A DNA stretch of 64,000 bases from Runella sp. MFBS21 (GTDB taxonomy: Bacteria > Bacteroidota > Bacteroidia > Cytophagales > Spirosomataceae): the NCBI RefSeq assembly GCF_029433105.1, contig NZ_JARNTW010000002.1:661744-725743 (forward strand), read 5' to 3'. Made by a program: the position numbers and the translations under genes. Below the pieces are notes generated by a model. The model did not search any database and was not told the origin of the DNA. It saw only the letters and a program-made list of their open reading frames with translations. Each line of letters opens with the position of its first letter. Within the stretch, counting starts at the first letter, position 1. Of the stretch, positions 49,823 through 56,782 are shown piece after piece.

Positions 49823-50824
49823 TTAAGGCACGTCGCCAAGCCAGAAAAGGCTATCCAAGGCCCAATCAAACCCTACTTGGAAGTCCATGACGTAGGCCAA
49901 GGAGCGGTCGCGCTTCGAGTAGTCAAACTCCAGACGCGTTTGCGCACTTTCGTCATCATAGAGCCACGCGAAGTTTTCGCGGGTGGTGATGATAGGCGAC
50001 TCAAAACCTGTGAGTCCGGTAGTGGCCATCCCTGGTTCTACCAAAAACTCAATCATGGTGCCTTCGATTTCCTGTTTGTTGTAGCCCGCATTGTAGGGCG
50101 TGGTGCCGTAGGTGGCGCGGTAGTGGCGCTCATAGGCTTTTTTGTAAGCCAAGGGGCAAAGACAAATCAAGTCACTGTAGAAGTACTCGGTCGGAATCTT
50201 GTCTACAATCTTCTCAAACTCGGTCACGGCGTTGGCCGCAGTGATCGCGGCAATGGTGGCGATTTGGGCGGCGGTGATGGTACCGGCTGTTTTGGCGGCG
50301 GCTAGCTTCACAAACAAACCGTCCATTGCCTGTTCAGGCGTTGTGCCCGCATCGTTGCGCGTCCCATTGATGAGGGCCTTTTGACGCAGGTCGGTGCTTA
50401 CGCGCTTCAATACGTGCTCAATCACCCACTCTTCAAAGGGATAGCTCGTTTTGTCGATTTTACCACCGCGTACCTGTCCGTACCAAGATTTGTAAAGCGA
50501 CAAAATCTTTTGCTCCGTGAAAAGCAAATCCACCTTGCAAGGTTTCACTTTGGCCTTTTTGGGTTTGATTCTTACCGCATCATTGGTCGGGTTGAAGGTG
50601 CCTTTGGCCCCTGACTGTACGACACTTTCCAAGTACAATTCGGTCAACACCACCTCGTCATTGCCCGGAATCATCATCATAAACTCATCAATGGGCTTGA
50701 TGGGAGTGTTGGGCAAACCACTCAAGCCGGAGCCAATCAACTTAGAGAAAATGGGTGCTTTTTCGGCACGCGCATAATCGGTGGCAGTTGTGGCCAATAA
50801 ACTCAAATCTAAAGCGTCTGGCAT
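49823..50824 (-). CDS. Putative major capsid protein
   Basis: A 333-residue protein encoded downstream of the S49-type prohead protease and a scaffold-like protein, the standard place for the capsid. Mixed alpha/beta sequence (YPFEEWVIEHVLKRVSTDLR helix resembling the HK97 spine helix, FAWLYDDESAQTRLEFDYSK near the C-terminus). Its start has the TATACAGCTATG leader. Assignment rests mainly on gene order. Confidence 0.68.
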   Translation of the reverse strand: MPDALDLSLLATTATDYARAEKAPIFSKLIGSGLSGLPNTPIKPIDEFMMMIPGNDEVVLTELYLESVVQSGAKGTFNPTNDAVRIKPKKAKVKPCKVDLLFTEQKILSLYKSWYGQVRGGKIDKTSYPFEEWVIEHVLKRVSTDLRQKALINGTRNDAGTTPEQAMDGLFVKLAAAKTAGTITAAQIATIAAITAANAVTEFEKIVDKIPTEYFYSDLICLCPLAYKKAYERHYRATYGTTPYNAGYNKQEIEGTMIEFLVEPGMATTGLTGFESPIITTRENFAWLYDDESAQTRLEFDYSKRDRSLAYVMDFQVGFDWALDSLFWLGDVP

Positions 50825-50857
50825 AGCTGTATAGGTATTAAAAAAATGAAAAAATCA

Positions 50858-51256
50858 TTACTGGTTCCAAGGCGCTTTTTCCCAGCTCTTGGCTTGGGTG
50901 CTGCTGTTGGTGTCCGAAGCATCCTTGCCCACGGTTGGCCCTTCCCCTTTCACGTTCTGGTACCAAGTGTTCAAAATCTCGTACTTGGGCTTCAGCTCGT
51001 TAAGCTCCCGTTCCATTTGTTCGAGTTTGGTATAGCGGTCTTGGGTGATGCTCACCATGGCACCCGCTTGGGGCGTGGTAGTTTCGGTGGTCGTGGTTTC
51101 GGTGGTGGTCTCGGTCGTGGTTTCCTCCGTACTCTCTTCCGATTCTTCGGTGGTTTCGGTCGTCGTGGTTTCGGCGGTTTCTTCGGCTTTGGGCTGTCCC
51201 ACCACTACGACGGCGCCATTGGCTTTTTTGAAAAAACTTGACAATTGCTTGTGCAT
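50858..51256 (-). CDS. Scaffold-like low-complexity protein
   Basis: A 132-residue protein with a long Thr/Glu-rich tract (about residues 25-62), a helix (ITQDRYTKLEQMERELNELK) and a polar tail. It lies between protease and capsid genes, where scaffold proteins are encoded. The start has the TATACAGCTATG leader. The DNA of the tract is a near-repeat of GTTTCGG/GTCGTGG units. Confidence 0.55.
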   Translation of the reverse strand: MHKQLSSFFKKANGAVVVVGQPKAEETAETTTTETTEESEESTEETTTETTTETTTTETTTPQAGAMVSITQDRYTKLEQMERELNELKPKYEILNTWYQNVKGEGPTVGKDASDTNSSTQAKSWEKAPWNQ

Positions 51257-51271
51257 AGCTGTATAAAAAAA

Positions 51272-52150
51272 TTAGTTGGTAGTCGCTTGTTTGCGGGCCA
51301 AAAGGTCGGCTCGTTGGATGGCATCGCCTAGGTACCCAATCCGGTCAGCCATGCCCAGCTTGAGGGCCTCTTTGCCATTGTACATCTTTCCCGTGAACAC
51401 CTCACCGATGTTGGGGCGTCCTGCTTTGACGGTCTTGATGAATTGGTTTTTGATGGGGGCAAGGTCGGCTTTGACCTGCGCAATGAGCTGCTCACTCAGC
51501 GGCTCCACGTCGTTGAAAAGGGCTTTGTCGTCACTGCCTTCTGAGCGGATAATCGTGACCTTCAGTCCCTCCTTGGCATAGTACTCTGAAGCATCGACGT
51601 GGACCGCCAAGACACCAATCGAACCTACTTCGCTCGATGTCTCGCTTTCCATGATGATTTCGCGGGCTTGGCTAGCTATCCAATATGCCGCACTCGCGGC
51701 CATGCCTTGCACATACGCCACCACGGGTTTTTGGCTGGTCCGTATCACTTCGCCCAGGAGTTCGGTACCGTTTACCTCTCCACCGGGGCTGTCGATTTGC
51801 AATACAATCGCACTGATTTCGTCCAAGCTGTTGGCCTCCCATATCCAGCTGGCCATGTCTTCGGAGCCGTAGGAGCAGAGGTCGCCGTAGCGGGTCATGG
51901 CTCCCATGACGGGGATGATCGCTACCTTGCCACTTTTCTGAGCGGTTACATTCCACCCAAAGTGGTCTACGCCTTGGTTGTCGCGCCAATAAGCCATTGG
52001 TTCTATGGCGGAGGGTTCGACGCGTTCGGGTACGACAATCGTGCTATCACCTTGGGCAATACGCCGGGCCAGTAGCATCGACAGGGCATTGTGAAAACGA
52101 GGCTCAAGCGCCCAAGTACGTCCTATCAGGGATTCAATCGTGGTATTCAT
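51272..52150 (-). CDS. S49-family prohead protease / SppA-like
   Basis: A 292-residue protein of the SppA/lambda gpC-type S49 peptidase family, which trims scaffold and capsid proteins during head maturation. The core motifs are VLQIDSPGGEVNGTELL, VVAYVQGMAASAAYWIAS (Ser nucleophile in AASAAY) and SEVGSIGVLAVHVD; Lys lies further on (VFTGKMYNGKEAL). The ATG at 52150 (MNTTIESL) is preferred over upstream starts. Confidence 0.88.
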   Translation of the reverse strand: MNTTIESLIGRTWALEPRFHNALSMLLARRIAQGDSTIVVPERVEPSAIEPMAYWRDNQGVDHFGWNVTAQKSGKVAIIPVMGAMTRYGDLCSYGSEDMASWIWEANSLDEISAIVLQIDSPGGEVNGTELLGEVIRTSQKPVVAYVQGMAASAAYWIASQAREIIMESETSSEVGSIGVLAVHVDASEYYAKEGLKVTIIRSEGSDDKALFNDVEPLSEQLIAQVKADLAPIKNQFIKTVKAGRPNIGEVFTGKMYNGKEALKLGMADRIGYLGDAIQRADLLARKQATTN

Positions 52151-52280
52151 TGGCATACAAAAAGATGCCACGAACATATCCCAATCTTTAGCGGCACCAC
52201 AGGACGCAAAAAAGCCCTTGAGTATGACCCAAAGGCTTTCCAACTACGCATGAAAAAACAATCGGCTCACCGATAGTATC

Positions 52281-52652
52281 TTAATTTCGGTAATTGTTGA
52301 TGTCGATGTACTTGGCATTTTTCCACCACCAGCGGCCAAAAATCCGAACGGCTACATACCTCAAGTAATTTCGGTGAGGTGTATGAGGCGCGTAGGCATC
52401 CAGCAGATTCCAAAACAACCAGTCGGCGTAGGCCCGGCTGTAGATTTTGGTTTCGTAGAGGTAGTCGTGAATCAGCCCAGGCACCAGATAAGCACCTAGG
52501 GGCGGAAACCACCACCAAAGCCACATCGGGACAGAGCAGCCGTCGGAGACGTAGCCCGCTGGTACGTAGAAAAAATCTTCTTCCAGTACGTACCAGTCGT
52601 CTTTGGGGGCATCTAAGAGGTGCCTAATGGCGGGCGTAGGGAGCGCACTCAT
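52281..52652 (-). CDS. DUF1353 family phage protein
   Basis: A 123-residue protein of the DUF1353 family. The motif YVPAGYVSDGCSVP, followed by YLVPGLIHDYLYET, is the family signature; FGRWWWKNAKY ends the protein. Found in many phages near tail or lysis genes; role unknown, perhaps a lysis or surface function. Coupled to the upstream gene by ATGA. Confidence 0.82.
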   Translation of the reverse strand: MSALPTPAIRHLLDAPKDDWYVLEEDFFYVPAGYVSDGCSVPMWLWWWFPPLGAYLVPGLIHDYLYETKIYSRAYADWLFWNLLDAYAPHTPHRNYLRYVAVRIFGRWWWKNAKYIDINNYRN

Positions 52653-52966
52653 CCCCCAGCGGCCACCATTATCATGCCCATTGCGGCTTGCATATCCGCT
52701 TCTTTGATGGGCATCAATTGCCGCTCCCCGTGGATTACCACCACATTCTCGGCGGGTAGCCCTTCGACCATGGTCACTTCTTTGGTGACTACTTTGTTGA
52801 CATAAAACTCGTGCATGGTCACTCCCCGCGACATGGTGCCTTTAATGGAGACCTCAAATTCGGTGTCAACGCCAAAGCCTAATTCGGCAATGGCCTCCGT
52901 GCGTTCTTCTTCGGTCATGCTCTCATAGAGCTTTTTAAATAGACCTTCTGTTAGGTTGATATTCAT
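52649..52966 (-). CDS. Small phage protein, unknown
   Basis: A 105-residue acidic protein; ATG at 52966 is preferred over a TTG. N-terminal helix (LFKKLYESMTEEERTEAIAE), then beta strands (TEFEVSIKGTM, EFYVNKVVTKEVTMVEG). Family not recognised; it follows the fibre-like gene, so tail fibre assembly is a possibility. Confidence 0.52.
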   Translation of the reverse strand: MNINLTEGLFKKLYESMTEEERTEAIAELGFGVDTEFEVSIKGTMSRGVTMHEFYVNKVVTKEVTMVEGLPAENVVVIHGERQLMPIKEADMQAAMGMIMVAAGG

Positions 52967-52968
52967 GG

Positions 52969-53784
52969 TTACCAAGTGGTTACGGATTGAGTGAGGGTGC
53001 CCCTCAGTTTCATGTTTCCTGAATTGTCCACATAAAACATGGGCGGGTATGTATTAAATTGGGTAGAGTCAAACTCTACGGTTCCTGAAGGGGCGGTGGT
53101 GGTCGTAGCTTCGCTGGGGTAAAAGGTAATGTTGTTGGCCGAAACTACGTTGAAGCGTACAAGGTTGTAGGTAGGACTTACCTTTATATAGATGTCCACC
53201 TCTCCGGTGGTGGTATTTTTTACGCACAAAATTCCCGCTACAATGTTATCCGCAAGGGGACCTTTTCCACCCGTGATGTACCATTTGTACTTATGGGTGG
53301 CTGAGGTACTGCCCCGGTTGGCCAAAATGTACCGGCTGATGAGCAAATGGTCAGCCGCCCAGAGCCGGGTAATAACCAGGTCCACGATGATGTTATCGTA
53401 GTTAGCACTACTCTCAAACTCCCGTAGCTTGGCAATCTTCAGATAGGTGGTGGCACCAAAAGCATTGCCCATGTCTTTGCTCATCTGGATGCCATTGATG
53501 ACACCCGTCACGTTGAAGTTACCATTGACCGTGGCCACGCCCCCTGTCTCAGAGATGAGACTATCGTCAAAGCCCCCCGCCCCATTTTTCTTGGGGAGCC
53601 TTCCAGTGGTAGGGTTGACGGGAGCACCACCGATTAACTCCGACATGTAAGTGCCTGCATCAATGAGCGCGGTCAACACATCTGATGCCCGCACGCCCTC
53701 CGAACCGCCAATACCCCGTCTGGGTTTGGTGAGTTTAGCGGTCACGCTTGCGATAAAAGAAGCTAAGTTGGGGAAAGTTGGCAT
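52969..53784 (-). CDS. Putative tail fibre / receptor-binding protein
   Basis: A 271-residue protein. The N-terminus (FIASVTAKLTKPRRGIGGSE) and RLPKKNGAGGFDDSLISETG then TVNGNFNVTGVINGIQ are typical of the collar and beta-helical parts of fibre or appendage proteins; the C-terminal half is beta-rich (YKWYITGGKGPLADNIVAGI). Located upstream of the head genes. Fibre role is inferred from sequence style. Confidence 0.58.
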   Translation of the reverse strand: MPTFPNLASFIASVTAKLTKPRRGIGGSEGVRASDVLTALIDAGTYMSELIGGAPVNPTTGRLPKKNGAGGFDDSLISETGGVATVNGNFNVTGVINGIQMSKDMGNAFGATTYLKIAKLREFESSANYDNIIVDLVITRLWAADHLLISRYILANRGSTSATHKYKWYITGGKGPLADNIVAGILCVKNTTTGEVDIYIKVSPTYNLVRFNVVSANNITFYPSEATTTTAPSGTVEFDSTQFNTYPPMFYVDNSGNMKLRGTLTQSVTTW

Positions 53785-53789
53785 AACAA

Positions 53790-54353
53790 TTAGGCGTTAA
53801 AGTCAAACGAAAATTCAAAGCTGAAGTCGGCTACGGCAAAAAGATCGGTAAGGTTGATGGTCTCAAGGTAGTAGGAAGGAAAGCCAAAACGCCCCGTAAT
53901 GGATAGGGTGACTGCATTGCGGGAGGCCACTGAGCGAGACGACTGTACTTCTAGTCCCATTTCATGGCAGCCCGTCAGGTAGGCGGTACCGTTGTAATCT
54001 TCCCAAATGGCCGCATACTCACGGTAGCGCGTAGCTTGAACCCAACTCAAGACCTCCACCCGGTCGCGGGGGAACTCCAGCACGAAGTTGGCATCGTAAT
54101 AGATACCATTGGCATCGCGTCCGGTGGTTTCGGTAAAGAGGCAGCTTTTGGGCTGAAAACCGAGTTTGTCTACGTTGCACCCGACGGGGATAATCAGTCC
54201 GTTGCTAGGAATGGTGAGACTATTGAGGTGATTGGGAAAAGTCAGCGGGTCGATGATGCCTTCCAAATGAGCTATATCAAGCAAGTACAGCGTACGCACG
54301 TACCCGGCGTTCGTAGCTTGCTCAAAACCACCTATTTCATTTACTGTAACCAT
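53790..54353 (-). CDS. Virion protein, tail-tube-like paralogue
   Basis: A 187-residue protein; ATG at 54353 preferred over a TTG. The N-terminus (EQATNAGYVRTLYLLDIAHL), the CLFTETTGRDANGIYY segment and the C-terminal half follow the same order as the 181-residue tail-tube-like protein at 49201-49746. First gene of the head/tail operon, after a spacer with four GGACA motifs. Function by inference. Confidence 0.5.
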   Translation of the reverse strand: MVTVNEIGGFEQATNAGYVRTLYLLDIAHLEGIIDPLTFPNHLNSLTIPSNGLIIPVGCNVDKLGFQPKSCLFTETTGRDANGIYYDANFVLEFPRDRVEVLSWVQATRYREYAAIWEDYNGTAYLTGCHEMGLEVQSSRSVASRNAVTLSITGRFGFPSYYLETINLTDLFAVADFSFEFSFDFNA

Positions 54354-54390
54354 AACAGACAAAGGTCAAAAACTAGGTTTAGAATTGGAA

Positions 54391-54467
54391 GGACACGTTT
54401 TTGAAGACCCGAAGCAGGCAGGACACAAAACCGCCGAAATAGGACAGCTTTTTGCCAAAACAGGACA
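54391..54467 (-). promoter_or_regulatory. Four spaced GGACA (TGTCC) motifs upstream of the virion operon
   Basis: GGACA occurs at 54391, 54421, 54442 and 54463, with spacings of 30, 21 and 21 bp, in the gap before the first virion gene. On the transcribed strand they read TGTCCT. Similar motifs lie in other late-operon gaps, so this may be the main late control region. Confidence 0.5.
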
Positions 54468-54472
54468 TAAAA

Positions 54473-54940
54473 TCATCGGGCATCTTTGGCGCGGTTCACC
54501 ACTTTGAAGGCCGCTGAGGTGTCATAGTCGTCGGTGTCAATGCCGTATTCTTTGTAGAAACAGTTGACGGCGCCTTGCTCACTGTTGAGCAATGACATCC
54601 GGCCACGGGCATAAAAAATCAAGGCGTGCTTAAACATCACCTCCATCGATAGCCCTACTTTGTTGAGGTGCTCATCGGTGAGGAGCTGACGATTAATTCG
54701 GAATTTGGGGATGATTTCGACGGTCGGTAATTTGACCGTTTTTTCGGGCAGATAATCCGCCGGGATTTCTGGCTCAGTGAGGGGATGAAAACTGAAAATG
54801 GCCGTAATCAATTCCCCTAGCCAATGGTCTTTCCTGATTTCGTAGGGACCTTTGCCTAGGTTGGAAGAATGTTCAAGAAAAGTCTTAACGTGCGGCTTGA
54901 CGGGAATCGCAATAATTTTGTCAGATTTGGGAGCAGACAT
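54473..54940 (-). CDS. Phage protein of unknown function
   Basis: A 155-residue protein (SDKIIAIPVKPHVKTFLEHS at the N-terminus, KVGLSMEVMFKHALIFYARG helix in the middle). The last gene of the early/replication block before the virion operon. It might be a late regulator from position, but no HTH is convincing. Confidence 0.55.
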   Translation of the reverse strand: MSAPKSDKIIAIPVKPHVKTFLEHSSNLGKGPYEIRKDHWLGELITAIFSFHPLTEPEIPADYLPEKTVKLPTVEIIPKFRINRQLLTDEHLNKVGLSMEVMFKHALIFYARGRMSLLNSEQGAVNCFYKEYGIDTDDYDTSAAFKVVNRAKDAR

Positions 54941-54993
54941 AAAATGCTAAGCGTTATATTTGAATTGGGATGTAGCGCTCAGCTATCAATAGG

Positions 54994-55016
54994 CCCCGTG
55001 CTGGTAACACGGGGCT
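54994..55016. terminator. GC-rich hairpin
   Basis: GCCCCGTG/CACGGGGC stem with 7-base loop between the 85-residue and 155-residue genes. A T-rich tail (TTTGTTG) lies on the plus strand; on the transcribed minus strand the T tail is weak, so terminator strength is doubtful. Confidence 0.5.
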
Positions 55017-55075
55017 TTGTTGTACAAAAGTATCTCTATCTTACAGTTTAAACCTAAGACTATAATTTAAGAACA

Positions 55076-55333
55076 TTACTCTCTTTCACAATTTCGACAA
55101 AACTGCATGACACCCATCCTGAGGAGGTTTTCGACGAGTTTGGCCGATTTGGTGTATATCTTCATTTCGGGAATAACCAGTAACTCAAAAAACTTGACGT
55201 TAACGGCATTTTCCCAAATAATCCGAAATACCACAATGGTACGCTTCTTATCATCCAGCCAAATGCTCCCTTCAGTCAAGCGCCAAATACTCCCTTCGGT
55301 CAGGAGCCTGATTTGATGACTATTGTTTTCCAT
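55076..55333 (-). CDS. Small phage protein with tandem repeat
   Basis: An 85-residue protein; ATG at 55333. It carries a duplicated LTEGSIWR unit from a 24-bp tandem repeat near its N-terminus. Coupled to the HNH gene by a 14-base overlap. Family not recognised. Confidence 0.52.
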   Translation of the reverse strand: MENNSHQIRLLTEGSIWRLTEGSIWLDDKKRTIVVFRIIWENAVNVKFFELLVIPEMKIYTKSAKLVENLLRMGVMQFCRNCERE

Positions 55334-55736
55334 TTTCAAATAGTAGTTTTAATTGGTGTTGCTCATGATGTTTGCCATACTTGCGCCGCCGGGCATTGTC
55401 TTGGCGGTCGTGATTGAGGTGGCATCGCTGGCAGAGTGCCTTGAGGTTGCTCATTTCGTTGTTGGTCACGTCATGGTCGAGGTGGGCTATGGTGAGGACG
55501 ATGATTTTCCAATCACCGTAGAAATGAGAGGCTTGGGCTTCTATCAAAATGGACCGGGCTTTTTTGAAGCTTTCAGGTTGTTTTGGGCCGTAAGATTGAT
55601 AGGTGTTGTTTTCCCACCTCACTACCTGATAATTTCCCACCCCGCAGCATTCACAAGCATTCTGAGCCCTGAGCAGGACGGCGGGCCTGATTTCCGATAG
55701 CCAATTGGACGGATAATGGTTATAGTCAATAGGCAT
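55320..55736 (-). CDS. HNH endonuclease
   Basis: A 138-residue protein with an HNH nuclease fold: two Cys pairs (CECCG near the N-terminus, CQRCH near the C-terminus) bind structural zinc, and LTIAHLDHDVTNN holds the catalytic His region, with HLNHDR closing the motif. HNH proteins help terminase or nick DNA in many phages. Here it is in the replication block rather than beside terL. Confidence 0.85.
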   Translation of the reverse strand: MPIDYNHYPSNWLSEIRPAVLLRAQNACECCGVGNYQVVRWENNTYQSYGPKQPESFKKARSILIEAQASHFYGDWKIIVLTIAHLDHDVTNNEMSNLKALCQRCHLNHDRQDNARRRKYGKHHEQHQLKLLFENGKQ

Positions 55737-55739
55737 ATC

Positions 55740-56054
55740 TTAACCCTTTCCTTGCTCCTTATAAGTTTGATAAAATTTATCAAAAGCGGACTGTAAACCA
55801 TGAAGTCTCAAAAACTCATAATGAGCTGCTACCAACTTGTTACGTAGCCTTAATTTTTCTTGGGTATCGTTCAGTTCGATGTGGCGTTTTTTTAGACGTC
55901 CATGTAAGATTTTAAGGTCTTCATTCAGGTCATCCACCAACTGAACGTGCGTCTTGAGGTGACAAGCCAACAACCGATTTTGAACCTTGAGAGGCAGACT
56001 AAGAAAACTCATTTCTGAATTATCTTGGGGGTTCGAAGCTATCATTAAGTCCAT
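55740..56054 (-). CDS. Helical phage protein, unknown
   Basis: A 104-residue all-helical protein with a central coiled coil (LVDDLNEDLKILHGRLKKRH). Lies between the HNH and SSB-like genes. Family not recognised. Confidence 0.55.
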   Translation of the reverse strand: MDLMIASNPQDNSEMSFLSLPLKVQNRLLACHLKTHVQLVDDLNEDLKILHGRLKKRHIELNDTQEKLRLRNKLVAAHYEFLRLHGLQSAFDKFYQTYKEQGKG

Positions 56055-56098
56055 GCGTAGAAAGTTTAGGAGGAGCCTTTTACAGGCCCCTCAAGTGA

Positions 56099-56497
56099 TT
56101 AGAATGGTACGTCAGATTTAGGGGTATTGGGAGCAGGATTGGCAAATGTTCCGACGGCAGGGGTGGGAGCTGCTTGCCCTGGTACTACAAAAGCGGCGCT
56201 GGTACGTTGGATAGCGTTAATTTTCCACACGTCCACATTGGTGTATACTCTCTCTACGCCGTCTTTGTCTACTCCTTTACGTCCCTTTAGCCGGGCAAAA
56301 ACTTCAATTTCTTGACCCAGCGTAAGATGTTCTACCAAAGTGCATTTGTCGTTGATAAGCTGCATCTCTGGAGTGTTGGGATACTCTGGATTGTCAGAAA
56401 TATCCACATAAAACTGCCGAATCTTTGTCCCATTGGTGCCTACCTCTTTGATTTGGGTTGCTCCTAGATACTTACCTCGTAATTTGACTTCGTTCAT
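56099..56497 (-). CDS. SSB-like single-stranded DNA-binding protein (DUF3127-like)
   Basis: A 132-residue protein. The N-terminal OB-fold pattern (VKLRGKYLGATQIKEVGTNG, IRQFYVDISDN, LGQEIEVFARLKGRKG, VYTNVDVWKINAI) resembles DUF3127 / SSB proteins. A Pro/Ala-rich linker ends in DVPF, close to the SSB C-terminal DIPF motif that recruits replication proteins. It lies downstream of the primase-helicase, as expected for phage replication. Confidence 0.75.
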   Translation of the reverse strand: MNEVKLRGKYLGATQIKEVGTNGTKIRQFYVDISDNPEYPNTPEMQLINDKCTLVEHLTLGQEIEVFARLKGRKGVDKDGVERVYTNVDVWKINAIQRTSAAFVVPGQAAPTPAVGTFANPAPNTPKSDVPF

Positions 56498-56569
56498 AAT
56501 TGTACTTTTTAAAGGTGAAAAATTGAATTGAAATAAAAACTATCTTTTCAAATCACCCCCTGTTGGAGT

Positions 56570-56708
56570 ACAACACTACAACACTTTTGTATTTTGTTGA
56601 TATACAGCACCTTAAATGCTTTTTGCTGTTGTAAAAGTGTTGTAGGCAAAACTACAATTACAACACCACAACACTTTTACAACAGTTTTACAACACTTTT
56701 ACAACACT
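56570..56708. repeat. Iteron-like array of ACAACACTTTT
   Basis: The 11-mer ACAACACTTTT occurs perfectly at 56578, 56668 and 56690 and inverted at 56633; 8-base partial copies ACAACACT begin at 56570 and 56701. The region is AT-rich and lies between the primase-helicase and SSB-like genes, a plausible phage replication origin or operator. Confidence 0.6.
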
Positions 56709-56782
56709 ATAAATATTGATTATCAGATACTTATATATCATTGTTGTATTGTTGTATAAAATCAGAGGGATGATTTTATATT

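Noticed and set aside
56570-56708. Possible CRISPR array
   Set aside because: Repeat units are only 11 bp, include an inverted copy and lack regular spacers or cas genes.
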